NCBI GenBank assembly: GCA_012839095.1
Contig: DUOA01000024.1
Coordinates: forward strand, 31,533 to 95,532
DNA length: 64,000 nucleotides
Direction of reading: 5' to 3'
From: Clostridiales bacterium
Lineage (GTDB): Bacteria; Bacillota; Clostridia; Caldicoprobacterales; DTU083
A program made the translations under genes and the position numbers. The number at the start of each line of letters is the position of its first letter. Within the stretch, counting starts at the first letter, position 1. Under the pieces are notes generated by a model that ran no database searches, had not been told where the DNA came from, and saw only the letters and a program-made list of their open reading frames with translations. Below are positions 9,075 through 18,169 of the stretch, one piece after another.

Positions 9075-9212
9075 AGTGATGGAAATGATCTCAATAGGGT
9101 AGTGTTCAATTTTTCATGTATAAGTCATCAATTTTGTGCTGTTGTTATATTTTTTTCACTTCTTTATAATAAATATAGCTAAAAAACATGAATGGATTTT
9201 ATTATTTATAGA

Positions 9213-9227
9213 AACACATATTGTGTT
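9213..9227. promoter_or_regulatory. 15-bp palindrome, operator-like
   Basis: AACACATATTGTGTT is a perfect dyad (6-bp arms, 3-bp centre) in a 795-nt stretch without a confirmed gene (8961-9755). It lies 37 nt upstream of the decayed permease-like reading frame and might have served it. Confidence 0.3.
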
Positions 9228-9263
9228 ATCTGTGATTTGTGCAGAAGGGGTTTGACAAACAGG

Positions 9264-9720
9264 ATGGAAAAACTATCGACACTGGATACAAAGCACAGGA
9301 AAAAGCGGTTTGTTGGATTTAGTTATTTCCTATGGTATTACCGTTTTTAATACTGGTATTTGTTTTTTCATATATGCCGATTCGGCGAAGACCTGTGCCA
9401 CATTCCCCTCTAAACTACCCCCGAAACTACACCTCTCAGAATTCTTTCAGCATCATATTTCTCATGCTGTTCAGTTACAGGCTCTTCTCTTGCAGCATCT
9501 TCGCTGGCATGGAGAGTGAATCAACGAAGTCCGGAAGCGCTGTACAACTGCTAATATCGATAATTCGGTTCCTGGAATTGGCAAAATAGTCAGGAGCCCG
9601 GCTTACTACATACACGATGATGCTTCCTCTGAGAACTATATATGCATCTTTTATCGGAGGCGCTGATACCATCAACAAGAAGACCGCACTTAATAATGAT
9701 TCTTCTGGCTGACATTTCAT
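9264..9720 (+). pseudogene. decayed remnant resembling a sugar ABC-transporter permease
   Basis: From ATG 9264 the frame reads MEKLSTLDTKHRKKRFVGF and stops at a TAA near 9348. An overlapping frame then continues LPFLILVFVFSYMP, the typical first membrane helix and SYMP motif of LplB/UgpA-type permeases. After that (about 9385) the similarity is lost. Further along, near 9600-9711, a short frame with IYASFIGGADTINKK looks protein-like but is not assignable. I read the region as a truncated, frameshifted relic; the small ORFs on both strands here are not convincing genes. Confidence 0.35.
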
Positions 9721-9755
9721 CTCATCCCTAAATTTGATAGTTATTTGATGAAAAC

Positions 9756-10913
9756 CTATGCAAATTCCTGTAATCTTTTTCTGAAATGAATATAGTTTTC
9801 AAAGCTCACTTCTGCAGGTACGCCGTGGTCGCAGGTGGGAATGTAGCCTCCTCTTTTTTTCATAACCGGCAGAATACTATCAATATGTCTGTCGATAGCT
9901 TCTTTGCCTTCTGCCAGTATGCGCTTATCAATACCGCCTGAAATAAGCAGATCAGGATACTCTTTCCCGGTACGGACAACATCACAGCCTGAAGCAACTT
10001 CAAACGGGCTCATATAGTCCATTCCCAACTCTCTGTAGAGGGGTATGACTGGATCTGCAAAACCATCTGTGTCCACATGAAAATACAGGCGGCGAGTCTT
10101 ATCAATCTGCCTGGCTTTGACATTGGTAATTAATTGCTGATAATAAGGGATAAGAAATTCCCTGATCATATCAGGTGAAATAAGAGAGCCGTGATTATAG
10201 CAAATATCCTCTGCTATAAAGAGTTCATCAAGCGTTACATACTGCTGATGTTTTGCTATAACTGTATCAGCTAGATTAAACCATGCTTCCATACAGTCAT
10301 GTATGAGTTCCTTATCATCATAGAACTTATATAATAAGTCAACAGGACCTATAAGGCTTCTGAGATACATATAGCCACCTATCAGACCTTGAATGATAAC
10401 CTCACCTCTTCCTGCTCTTTTCTTTGCACGAAGCATAACGTCTTCGAGGTTTTCGTATCTTCCAGCGGAATTCGGATCAAGACGCCACTTGCAATTTTCC
10501 TCCCATGTCTTCATATCCTTTACCGGATGATCCATATACTCAGGCATAAATCCGTCTCTACGGTCTTTAAAATACAACACATGGCGTCCTGCATGATCTC
10601 TGACAACTTCATGGTCTCCCCTGTCCTCAATAATCTCCACCTCAAAATAAGGATAAAAAGCAGCTTCGCACCAGCCAAGCCCTCCTAGACTGAAAGTACC
10701 CCGCTCATCAAATCCGAAGATATCTGATAGATTGGTATCGTCATTGATGTGCCCCTCATTTTTCCACCGTTCCAGGGAGTAAAAGCCAAACTCTGTCTGG
10801 TAGATAGGAGCATCGGGTTTCATGTCATAGAAATCCCGCATCCGTTTAGCACCTTTGCTCATCTTTTCCCTTGGAACCATCCCATGTATTCCATCATTCA
10901 GGTTATTTATCAC
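9756..10913 (-). CDS. uroporphyrinogen decarboxylase (URO-D) family protein
   Basis: 385 residues, GTG start with AGGGGGG upstream on the minus strand. It has the URO-D/methyltransferase TIM-barrel pattern: IIQGLIGGYMYLRSLIG, a C-terminal FHVDTDGF, MSPFEVASGCDV and ISGGIDKR, then ending with GGYIPTCDHGVP. This branch occurs away from heme operons, often beside AraC regulators and sugar or methyl-transfer genes; relatives include corrinoid methyltransferases MtaA and CmuA. No heme genes are nearby, so heme synthesis is unlikely. The substrate is unknown. It is one of very few minus-strand genes here and is divergent from the AraC gene, which may control it. Confidence 0.8.
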   Translation of the reverse strand: MINNLNDGIHGMVPREKMSKGAKRMRDFYDMKPDAPIYQTEFGFYSLERWKNEGHINDDTNLSDIFGFDERGTFSLGGLGWCEAAFYPYFEVEIIEDRGDHEVVRDHAGRHVLYFKDRRDGFMPEYMDHPVKDMKTWEENCKWRLDPNSAGRYENLEDVMLRAKKRAGRGEVIIQGLIGGYMYLRSLIGPVDLLYKFYDDKELIHDCMEAWFNLADTVIAKHQQYVTLDELFIAEDICYNHGSLISPDMIREFLIPYYQQLITNVKARQIDKTRRLYFHVDTDGFADPVIPLYRELGMDYMSPFEVASGCDVVRTGKEYPDLLISGGIDKRILAEGKEAIDRHIDSILPVMKKRGGYIPTCDHGVPAEVSFENYIHFRKRLQEFA

Positions 10914-11192
10914 TCGAGTCCCCCCTAAAAGATAATGCTGAATAACTCATGTATTATAAATATATAATATAAAAATAAAAAGTAAATGCAGAATTCAGAC
11001 AAGTTTATATATAATTCGGCAATAATTGTGTATAATACTTCATATAAGCTTTTAGCATCCTAACGGGAAGTAGCACTGAATACACAATTGAGCGAATTTC
11101 ATATTCTACAAGCCAGTAAAACAGCGGATTACAGAAAGGAAGAAAACTGTTTTACCCCTGAAAATAGAAAACGCTTACTGTTTAAAGGAAAA

Positions 11193-11407
11193 ACCCCTGC
11201 ACGTGTCGAAGTTTTAGGTACCACCAAAAAACCAAACACGGAGGGGTGATACTAATTTATACTCGACAACAATGTCTGTTTTCCTTTGAATAATTAATAA
11301 ATTTTCAACCTGAAACAAAACTATCAATGGTTTTTAAGACTCTGGACTTATTAAAAGTAGTCGATGTATTACAGAAGTCCAAATATAGCTCTAAAGGCTA
11401 TGACTAG
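11193..11407 (+). mobile_element. remnant of an insertion sequence (transposase 5' end)
   Basis: Frame from 11252 reads LIYTRQQCLFSFE, stop at 11291-11293, then LINFQPETKLSMVFKTLDLL and QKSKYSSKGYD, ending at TAG 11405. This resembles the N-terminus of IS1182/IS4-like DDE transposases, which start with IYTRQ and reach a KGY motif. GGAGGGG lies just upstream at 11240-11246. Upstream, ACCCCT (11193-11198) with CGTGT (11202-11206) is repeated inverted as ACACG (11236-11240) with AGGGGT (11242-11247). The rest of the transposase is missing. It lies in a 645-nt gap (10914-11558) that is otherwise AT-rich and gene-free. Confidence 0.5.
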
Positions 11408-11558
11408 AAAAACATGCTTTTGGTACTGCTACTTTCTCTAATGCTGTATTGCGTTGGTTGTATTTGAGGATATGCTTATTTGTATCACTGCAAAAAGTGT
11501 AGTAATGAAATTTGCCAGTTAAGATAACCGTAGGATGCCGTAGGAAGTGAGGGGTTAT

Positions 11559-12359
11559 ATGAAGTTTGATTTTTCTTATACTAAAAGTCCATTGACAACA
11601 CCTCCTGTTGCATTGACAACAGTCTATTTTATTCAGGCCAATTCTACCTACGATGTTTGGAAATATGAACTGGATCATAAAGGCCTTGTAGCACTAAGAA
11701 CAATTAGCGGCAGAGGATATATAAATATTGAAGGTATGGAGGAAATAATAGTCGGCCCGGGAACACTGCTTTTATTCGAGAATAGAATGATAAGACATTA
11801 CTATTGCAAAGACACATGGGACTTCTGGTGGTTTGGTTTTATTACTGATAATTGTATCAGCCTTCCATTTGATAAAGTGCTTTCTATTGATATGGTTGAT
11901 AGGGAAACCGCTGATTGTAATGCCTGTTTGAATCTGCTCAAGGAAAATGATTCGATGTCCAGGTACCTAGCTTCTGCAACATTAAACCTGCTTATAAACA
12001 AGTGGATGTATTATTTAGACAAAAAGGAACCAAGGAATCCGCATAAACCTGCAATTGACAAGGTCTTAAGCTATATCAATTCTAACATGTCTAACTATGT
12101 TACAATAAAAGAAATGGCATCGGTTGCAGGCTTAAGTGAACGTAGATATCGTGAGGTTTTCTGCGAAATTATGGGCATGCCTCCCAAGAGGTATTATGAT
12201 GCGCTGCGAATAGACACAGCTAAGGAATTGCTGCGAAATACTCCGCTTACCATTTCCCAGATTGCTTTCAGACTGGGGTACTCAAGCCAGTTCCATTTTG
12301 CCAGGGCTTTTCAGAATGAGTGCGGGATCTCCCCGTCTCATTTCAGAAAACTAATTTGA
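11559..12359 (+). CDS. AraC family transcriptional regulator
   Basis: 266 residues from ATG 11559 (GAGGGG 4 nt upstream); GTG 11547 is an alternative. The N-terminal half is a cupin-like sensor domain (about 15-130, with VGPGTLLLFENRMIRHYY). The C-terminal 100 residues hold the two helix-turn-helix units: TIKEMASVAGLSERRYREVF and ISQIAFRLGYSSQFHFARAF, then GISPSHFRKL. The ligand is unknown. It stands opposite to the URO-D family gene and probably senses a small sugar or related compound to control genes of this island. Confidence 0.88.
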   Translation: MKFDFSYTKSPLTTPPVALTTVYFIQANSTYDVWKYELDHKGLVALRTISGRGYINIEGMEEIIVGPGTLLLFENRMIRHYYCKDTWDFWWFGFITDNCISLPFDKVLSIDMVDRETADCNACLNLLKENDSMSRYLASATLNLLINKWMYYLDKKEPRNPHKPAIDKVLSYINSNMSNYVTIKEMASVAGLSERRYREVFCEIMGMPPKRYYDALRIDTAKELLRNTPLTISQIAFRLGYSSQFHFARAFQNECGISPSHFRKLI

Positions 12360-12522
12360 GTATAACCTCCCTGTATTCAAGAGCAAAAACAGAGAAAACA
12401 TTCTTGTTTTATGATTCTCCTTGTGTTATACTGTAAAAGTTAAAGAAGGCCATGTTTTTATGCAGGCAATCTGCCTTTGATACAGAATATGACTGCACAA
12501 GATCACGAAAGAGGTGAAAGAG

Positions 12523-12732
12523 TTGAAACCAAATATACATCCACAGTATGGTGAAGCAGTGGTCAGGTGTGCATGTGGGGAAACTTTTACAACCGGCTCC
12601 ACCAAGAAAGAGATTAGGGTTGAAATATGCTCCAAGTGCCATCCATTCTTTACCGGCAAGCAAAAACTGGTTGACACCGGCGGCCGTGTTGAACGGTTCC
12701 GGAAGAGATATGGGATGGCCGACGGAAATTAA
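12523..12732 (+). CDS. rpmE: 50S ribosomal protein L31 (zinc-binding form)
   Basis: 69 residues from TTG 12523, chosen because AAAGAGGTG (12508-12516) is 6 nt upstream and MKPNIHPQY matches L31 N-termini; GTG 12514 lies inside that site. It has [12 protein letters not shown] and [11 protein letters not shown], whose CxC and CxxC pairs mark the zinc-containing C+ form. It belongs to the large ribosomal subunit. A terminator follows, before yqhQ. Confidence 0.95.
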   Translation: MKPNIHPQYGEAVVRCACGETFTTGSTKKEIRVEICSKCHPFFTGKQKLVDTGGRVERFRKRYGMADGN

Positions 12733-12746
12733 CATTTACTGACCGG

Positions 12747-12787
12747 AAATACAGATTAGGGCAGGTTTCCCTGGTCTGTATTTTTTT
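12747..12787 (+). terminator. terminator after rpmE
   Basis: AAATACAGA (12747-12755) pairs with TCTGTATTT (12775-12783), with an inner AGGG/CCCT stem. The 3' arm runs into TTTTTTT. Confidence 0.75.
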
Positions 12788-12800
12788 AGGAGGAGAAATA

Positions 12801-13811
12801 ATGAAAAAGTGTGTCATCGGCGGTCAGGCTGTCATGGAAGGAGTCATGATGAAGGCACCGAAAACCATGGCCATTGCAGTAAGGCGATGGGACGGCAGCA
12901 TTGAAGTGATCAGGCAGACTCTGACCACCGTTAAGGACAGGGTTCCCATATTGAAGCTGCCCGTTTTAAGGGGGATTGTAACCTTTGGGGAAACCCTGGT
13001 GCTGGGCTTCAGGTCCCTTATGGCCTCAGCTGAATTGTTCGGAGACGAGGATGAAAGCATCAAGCCTTCAAAATTTGAAGCCTTTCTTGCCGACAAGCTG
13101 GGAAAAAAGACGGAGGATGTATTGCTCTATTCTGCCCTTGTATTGGCTGTAGCCTTTGCAATCGGCCTGTTTATTCTGCTTCCTGCCCTGCTTTCCGGTC
13201 TGCTCCGTTCTCTTGTTCACAGCAATATTGTCATCAATTTGATTGAAGGTGTAATCCGGCTGGGTATATTTTTGATATACCTTGTGCTGGTATCGCGAAT
13301 GAAGGATATACGCAGGGTCTTTGAATATCACGGCGCTGAACATAAGACCATTCACTGCTATGAACATGATGAAGAGCTGACGGTGGAAAATGCCAGAAAA
13401 TATACCACTCTGCATCCCCGGTGCGGAACCGCCTTTCTGCTCATTGTCATGGTTATCAGCATTGTCATATTTTCCTTCCTGGGATGGCAGAATATTTTCA
13501 TACGTGTATTGGGACGTCTGCTTCTTTTGCCCCTGGTAGCGGGTTTGGCTTATGAAGTTACCCGGTTTGCAGGAAAAAGCGATGCTCCTTTCATACGGGC
13601 AATCATGTATCCGGGAATGATGCTTCAGAAGCTGACCACCCGCGAACCCAGCGATGAGCAGCTGGAAGTGGCCATTCGGGCATTTGTGGAGGCTGCCGGC
13701 GACATAATTGAGAATGAAGGGGGCTCCAGGGGTGCAGAAGTCACTGAAGGATGCATTGACTGCGGGGCAGCAGTTACTGCACAGGCAGGGGAAGGAATCA
13801 GCAAGGCTTGA
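12801..13811 (+). CDS. yqhQ: DUF1385 membrane protein (YqhQ)
   Basis: 336 residues, ATG with AGGAGGAG upstream. It begins KKCVIGGQAVMEGVMMKAP, the DUF1385 signature. Membrane segments appear near 110-135, 145-165, 210-232 and 235-255, with EYHGAEHKTIHCYEH between (about 176-190) carrying conserved His and Cys. Function is not established; B. subtilis YqhQ is the namesake. The order rpmE-DUF1385-prmC-prfA is conserved in many Clostridia. The 3' end overlaps prmC by 80 nt. Confidence 0.88.
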   Translation: MKKCVIGGQAVMEGVMMKAPKTMAIAVRRWDGSIEVIRQTLTTVKDRVPILKLPVLRGIVTFGETLVLGFRSLMASAELFGDEDESIKPSKFEAFLADKLGKKTEDVLLYSALVLAVAFAIGLFILLPALLSGLLRSLVHSNIVINLIEGVIRLGIFLIYLVLVSRMKDIRRVFEYHGAEHKTIHCYEHDEELTVENARKYTTLHPRCGTAFLLIVMVISIVIFSFLGWQNIFIRVLGRLLLLPLVAGLAYEVTRFAGKSDAPFIRAIMYPGMMLQKLTTREPSDEQLEVAIRAFVEAAGDIIENEGGSRGAEVTEGCIDCGAAVTAQAGEGISKA

Positions 13812-14628
13812 ATGTGAAATGCTTCTTTCTCATATTTTGGGATGGGAAAGGCATCAGCTGTATCTAAGAGGTGATGAACTGCTGTCTGCCGGGCAGCTAA
13901 ATGCATTTGAAAGCATGCTGCAAAGGCGGCTGAAAGGTGAGCCTGTCCAATATATTCTGGAAACAAAAGAGTTTATGGGGCTGTCCTTTAAAGTGGACAG
14001 GAGGGTACTGATTCCCAGGTGGGAAACTGAGCTGCTTGTGGAATATGTGCTGAGCGCAGCTGAAAAAAGGGAAGAGCCTCTTTCCATTCTGGACCTGGGG
14101 ACCGGGAGCGGTGTCCTTGCTGTCAGTCTGGCAGTGTATCTTCCGAAGGCTGAGTTAACTGCCATCGACATACGGGAAGAGGCCCTGCAGGTGGCTGCGG
14201 AAAATGCCAAAAACTATAATGTGTCCGACCGTGTTGCTTTCCTGTCCGGTGATTTGTTTACACCCCTTGACGGTACAGGTGTCCATGCCTGCTTTGACAT
14301 AATTGTATCCAATCCTCCCTATATTCCTACGGAAGAAATTCAGGGCCTGATGCCGGAGGTCAGGGAATATGAGCCGGTGTCCGCACTTGACGGCGGGCGG
14401 GACGGTCTGGATTTTTACCGAAGAATAGCCCAGCAGGCCTGGAAGTATTTGAAGGAGGATGGGTTCATTGCGCTGGAAATCGGATATAATCAGGGCATGT
14501 CCGTACAGAAGCTGTTTCTGGAAACCGAAGCATATAAAAGAGGAGAAATACACAAGGATTTAGCCGGCAGGGATCGACTGGCGGTTTTCCATAAAAGACA
14601 GGGAGTAGAAAGATGCTGGAAAAATTAG
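13732..14628 (+). CDS. prmC: peptide chain release factor N5-glutamine methyltransferase
   Basis: 298 residues from GTG 13732, chosen because GAAGGGGG (13716-13723) lies 8 nt upstream; a TTG at 13708 is in frame. An N-terminal helical domain (1-80) precedes an SAM-dependent methyltransferase domain with [16 protein letters not shown] (motif I) and the NPPY catalytic motif. PrmC methylates the glutamine of the GGQ motif in release factors. Its target gene prfA starts 16 nt before the prmC stop, so the two are coupled. Confidence 0.94.
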   Translation: MQKSLKDALTAGQQLLHRQGKESARLECEMLLSHILGWERHQLYLRGDELLSAGQLNAFESMLQRRLKGEPVQYILETKEFMGLSFKVDRRVLIPRWETELLVEYVLSAAEKREEPLSILDLGTGSGVLAVSLAVYLPKAELTAIDIREEALQVAAENAKNYNVSDRVAFLSGDLFTPLDGTGVHACFDIIVSNPPYIPTEEIQGLMPEVREYEPVSALDGGRDGLDFYRRIAQQAWKYLKEDGFIALEIGYNQGMSVQKLFLETEAYKRGEIHKDLAGRDRLAVFHKRQGVERCWKN

Positions 14629-15683
14629 CTTTGATAGAAAACCGATATGAGGAACTGGAAGGGATGATTGCCGACCCGGAGGTAATAAACCGGCAGGAGG
14701 AATGGCGGCAGCTGGTTAAGGAACATGCCTCCTTAGAGGAAATTGTGGCCCGCTATCGGGAAATAAAAAAGATAGAGGAAGAAGTAAAAGGGGCCGGCGA
14801 GCTTCTGCAGGAAACCGAAGACAGGGAATTCCGGGTTATGATAGAACAGGAACTGGATGAGCTTAATCTCAGGCAGGAAGCCCTGCTGCAGGAGCTGAAG
14901 CTGCTTCTGCTGCCTAAGGACCCAATGGATGAAAAGAATGTGGTAATGGAAATAAGAAGCGGGGCCGGAGGCGAAGAAGCAGCCTTGTTCGGAGCGGTAC
15001 TATTCCGCATGTACAGCAGATATGCTGAAAGGCAGGGCTGGAAAATAGATGTTATGAACTCCAATTTCACAGAGCTGGGCGGAGTCAAGGAATTGATCTT
15101 CACCATAGAGGGACAGGGCGCATACAGCCGCCTGAAGTATGAAAGCGGTGTTCACAGGGTGCAGCGGGTGCCCACTACCGAATCCGGAGGGAGAATTCAT
15201 ACCTCCACTGCAACGGTGGCAGTCCTTCCCGAAGCAGAGGATGTGGACGTTGAGTTAAACCCCAATGATTTGCGCATTGATGTATTCCGTTCTTCCGGCC
15301 ATGGGGGTCAGAGTGTCAACACAACGGATTCGGCTGTCCGCGTAACCCATCTGCCTACGGGTATGGTGGTTTCCTGTCAGGATGAAAAATCTCAGCTGAA
15401 AAACAAGGAGAAGGCCATTAAGATTCTGAAATCCAGGCTGCTTGATATGGCCCGCCGGGAAAAGGAAATGGAATATGCCCAGAATCGAAGAAGCCAGGTG
15501 GGCACAGGAGACCGGAGCGAGCGGATTAGAACCTACAACTATCCCCAGGGTCGGGTTACCGATCATCGGATAGGACTTACCATTCACCAATTAGAGGACT
15601 TCCTGGACGGCAATCTGGATGAAGTGCTGGATGCACTGGCTCATGCGGAACAGGCGGAAAAGCTGCAGGCTGCTGAAGGCTGA
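14613..15683 (+). CDS. prfA: peptide chain release factor 1
   Basis: 356 residues. Coiled N-terminal domain, then the decoding PxT tripeptide as PTT in [14 protein letters not shown] and the peptidyl-tRNA hydrolysis motif [19 protein letters not shown]1 reads UAA and UAG stops at the ribosome. Length matches the family (355-360). It overlaps prmC by 16 nt and shares its transcript. About 110 nt separate it from the next gene. Confidence 0.97.
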   Translation: MLEKLALIENRYEELEGMIADPEVINRQEEWRQLVKEHASLEEIVARYREIKKIEEEVKGAGELLQETEDREFRVMIEQELDELNLRQEALLQELKLLLLPKDPMDEKNVVMEIRSGAGGEEAALFGAVLFRMYSRYAERQGWKIDVMNSNFTELGGVKELIFTIEGQGAYSRLKYESGVHRVQRVPTTESGGRIHTSTATVAVLPEAEDVDVELNPNDLRIDVFRSSGHGGQSVNTTDSAVRVTHLPTGMVVSCQDEKSQLKNKEKAIKILKSRLLDMARREKEMEYAQNRRSQVGTGDRSERIRTYNYPQGRVTDHRIGLTIHQLEDFLDGNLDEVLDALAHAEQAEKLQAAEG

Positions 15684-15797
15684 AATTGGAATCCTGCAGC
15701 AGGCAGAGCCTGCAGCCGGACAGCTCCTTAAACACCGGCATAGGGGCTGTATCTTTGGAATACAATTATAAGAGCCATTTGCATCGGAGGTATCATA

Positions 15798-16541
15798 TTG
15801 GAGAATGTAATACTTGGCATGGCGGCAGGCACTGCAGCAGGTATAATCGGTACCGGATTGGGCGGAGCCTTTGCCTTTTTACTTAAAAATCCCAGCAGAC
15901 GCTGGCTCAGTGCCATACTCAGCATGTCGGCAGGTCTGATGATTGCAGTGGTCTGCTTTGACCTTCTGCCCCGTTCCTTTGAGCTGGGCGGCTTTGGCAC
16001 AGGTCTGGCAGGCACGGCAGCAGGGGTTATTGCTATTGCTGCCCTGCAGGAACTGCTTTTTTACAGGAAAAGCGGGAAGGTAAAGGGCAGTCCCGGTAAG
16101 AACTATCTGCGCACAGGCATCCTGATAGGAACAGGGATAGCCCTGCACAATTTTCCCGAAGGCCTGGCCATCGGAGCAGGCTTCGCATCCTATCAGACCT
16201 TTGGGGTTGGTCTGAGTATCATTATAGCCCTGCATGACCTTCCGGAGGGAATTGTTATGGCGGCCCCCATGCGGATGGCAGGCATACACCCTGCAAAGAT
16301 TGTTCTGGCAGCCCTGCTGGCCGGAGTTCCAACGGGCATTGGCGCCCTGATCGGCGCTTTGGCAGGTGAGATTTCCACGGAGTTCATCGGCTTGTGCCTG
16401 GGATTCGCCGGAGGGGCCATGTTATATATTACCTGCAGCGAACTGATACCCGAATCCAGGGATCTTTACCGGGGGAGAATCTCCGGCCTGGGTTTGATAC
16501 TGGGAATTTTGATTGGCATTATCATGTCCCGTTTTATATAG
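15798..16541 (+). CDS. ZIP family metal transporter
   Basis: 247 residues, TTG start with CGGAGG 7 nt upstream. About eight membrane segments; helices IV and V hold the metal-binding pairs HNFPEGLAIG and HDLPEGIVMA, the hallmark of ZIP (zinc/iron) permeases of the ZupT/GufA branch. It probably moves divalent metal into the cytosol. It sits 22 nt before tsaC. In B. subtilis the equivalent neighbourhood has the manganese exporter gene mntP (ywlD) between ywlC and ywlE, so a metal transporter is present in the same block, though of another family and in another slot. Confidence 0.87.
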   Translation: MENVILGMAAGTAAGIIGTGLGGAFAFLLKNPSRRWLSAILSMSAGLMIAVVCFDLLPRSFELGGFGTGLAGTAAGVIAIAALQELLFYRKSGKVKGSPGKNYLRTGILIGTGIALHNFPEGLAIGAGFASYQTFGVGLSIIIALHDLPEGIVMAAPMRMAGIHPAKIVLAALLAGVPTGIGALIGALAGEISTEFIGLCLGFAGGAMLYITCSELIPESRDLYRGRISGLGLILGILIGIIMSRFI

Positions 16542-16563
16542 GAAGCCGGAGGGAGACAAAGAG

Positions 16564-17616
16564 ATGATAACCAGGGTCGTTTCCATTACCGACCTTAAAA
16601 AGCAGCAAGATGAGATGAGGGAAGCTGCCCGATTGATACGACTGGGAGAAGTTGTCGCTTTTCCGACGGAAACCGTATATGGTCTGGGGGCTGATGCCCT
16701 GGATGCTGGTGCAGTCAGGAAAATTTTCAGGGCAAAGGGCCGGCCGGCCGACAATCCGCTTATCATACATATTCATGATACTGGCCAGTGGCAGAAGTTA
16801 GTGGAGGAGATACCGGACTCAGCTTATCTCTTGGCTGAGAAGTTTTGGCCCGGGCCTCTTACCATGATTCTTAACAAGTCCGGAGAGGTACCTGCAGAGG
16901 TTACAGCCGGGCTTAATACTGTGGCCGTGCGTGTACCCGCTCATCCCGTAGCCCTAAGCCTGATTTCCCTGTCCGGGGTGCCCATAGCCGCACCCAGTGC
17001 CAACAGGTCAGGGCGGCCCAGCCCCACGGCAGCGCAGCATGTCCTTAAGGACATGGCAGGCCGCATTCCCCTTATTCTGGACGGCGGCAGAACGGATGTG
17101 GGTGTGGAATCCACCGTGCTGGACCTGACAAAAAGCCCGCCCGTCATATTAAGACCGGGGGGAGTGACGGTGGAAATGCTGGAATCCGTCATTGGGCAGG
17201 TTGCCATTCATCCCAGTGTCATGCAGCCTGTGCAGAAGGATGAGGCTGCCCACTCGCCGGGAATGAAATATGTTCATTATGCTCCAAAGGCACCTGTTGT
17301 CCTTATCAGAGGCAGCCTGCCAAAACAGATGGAATATATCCGAACCCGGGTCAGCAGTGAGCTGGAAGCAGGAAAGCAGGTGGGCATACTGGCAACGGAT
17401 CAGACAATTGCCTGTTATGATGAAGGAATCCGGCTTTCCATGGGTGACAGGGACAAGCCTGCTGATCTGGCAGGAAATCTTTTTGCACGGCTGAGGGAAT
17501 TTGATGATTTAAATGTTGATATTATTCTGGCAGAAGGGGTAGATGAAAAGGAAGAGGGTCTGGCGGTGATGAATCGGATGGCCCGTGCTGCCGGCTTTTG
17601 CATCATTGATCTGTAG
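16564..17616 (+). CDS. tsaC: L-threonylcarbamoyladenylate synthase (Sua5/YwlC)
   Basis: 350 residues from ATG 16564 (GGAGGGAG 16548-16555). The N-terminal YrdC domain (about 15-205) has PTETVYGLGADA and a KxR-type motif in FRAKGRPADNPL. A linker with HSPGMKYVHYAPKAPV leads to the C-terminal Sua5 domain (about 240-350). This long form equals B. subtilis YwlC. It makes threonylcarbamoyl-AMP from threonine, bicarbonate and ATP for the t6A modification of ANN-decoding tRNAs. ywlE follows 43 nt later. Confidence 0.95.
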   Translation: MITRVVSITDLKKQQDEMREAARLIRLGEVVAFPTETVYGLGADALDAGAVRKIFRAKGRPADNPLIIHIHDTGQWQKLVEEIPDSAYLLAEKFWPGPLTMILNKSGEVPAEVTAGLNTVAVRVPAHPVALSLISLSGVPIAAPSANRSGRPSPTAAQHVLKDMAGRIPLILDGGRTDVGVESTVLDLTKSPPVILRPGGVTVEMLESVIGQVAIHPSVMQPVQKDEAAHSPGMKYVHYAPKAPVVLIRGSLPKQMEYIRTRVSSELEAGKQVGILATDQTIACYDEGIRLSMGDRDKPADLAGNLFARLREFDDLNVDIILAEGVDEKEEGLAVMNRMARAAGFCIIDL

Positions 17617-17659
17617 CAGTGAGCCAAGGCCGGCCGGAGAGGAAGAGGAGGATGAAAAG

Positions 17660-18106
17660 GTGAATATTTTATTCGTCTGTACAGGCAATACCTGCAGAAG
17701 TCCAATGGCGGAAGCCCTTTTCAGGGATATGGTACAGAAAGAGGGGCTGGAAGGAATTGAGGCGGGCTCAGCCGGCATAGCCGCCTGGCCGGGTCAGAAG
17801 GCGACCAGGCAGGCAGAGCGTATTATGGCAGAGCTGGGGCTCAGCCTGGCAGACCACAGGACCAGGCCTGTTGATGAAAACCTTCTGAATCAGGCTGACC
17901 TCATTCTCACCATGACTGAAGGGCATAAATCTGCAATTTTGTCTGAGCAGCCTTCTGTCTGGAACAAGATCCATACTCTGAAGGAATTTGCCGGGCAGGA
18001 AGGCAGGGATATTCCCGATCCCTTCGGTAAGTCGGATGAGGAATACCGCCATGCTGCCAGGCAAATCCGGCAGGCACTTCAGGCTGCTCTGGACAAGCTG
18101 AAATGA
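17660..18106 (+). CDS. ywlE: protein arginine phosphatase YwlE
   Basis: 148 residues from GTG 17660 (AGGAGG 17646-17651). It has the low-molecular-weight phosphatase P-loop CTGNTCRS at 7-14 and the general acid loop DIPDPFG. The threonine in the P-loop (CTGNT rather than CLGNI) is the residue that gives YwlE selectivity for phosphoarginine over phosphotyrosine. B. subtilis YwlE has 150 residues and also follows ywlC. It reverses the action of McsB, which is encoded at 52782-53828 in this window. The assignment as arginine rather than tyrosine phosphatase is based on this residue and on context. Confidence 0.9.
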   Translation: MNILFVCTGNTCRSPMAEALFRDMVQKEGLEGIEAGSAGIAAWPGQKATRQAERIMAELGLSLADHRTRPVDENLLNQADLILTMTEGHKSAILSEQPSVWNKIHTLKEFAGQEGRDIPDPFGKSDEEYRHAARQIRQALQAALDKLK

Positions 18107-18169
18107 TCACTATATAATATAAAATTGAGCCGGCCTGAGGTCGGATGGATGTAAAAAGGAGGTTATTCT

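Noticed and set aside
9310..9720. Small ORFs on both strands in the gap after ytvI
   Set aside because: No good ribosome sites, mutually overlapping, and the only protein-like part is better read as a broken permease remnant.
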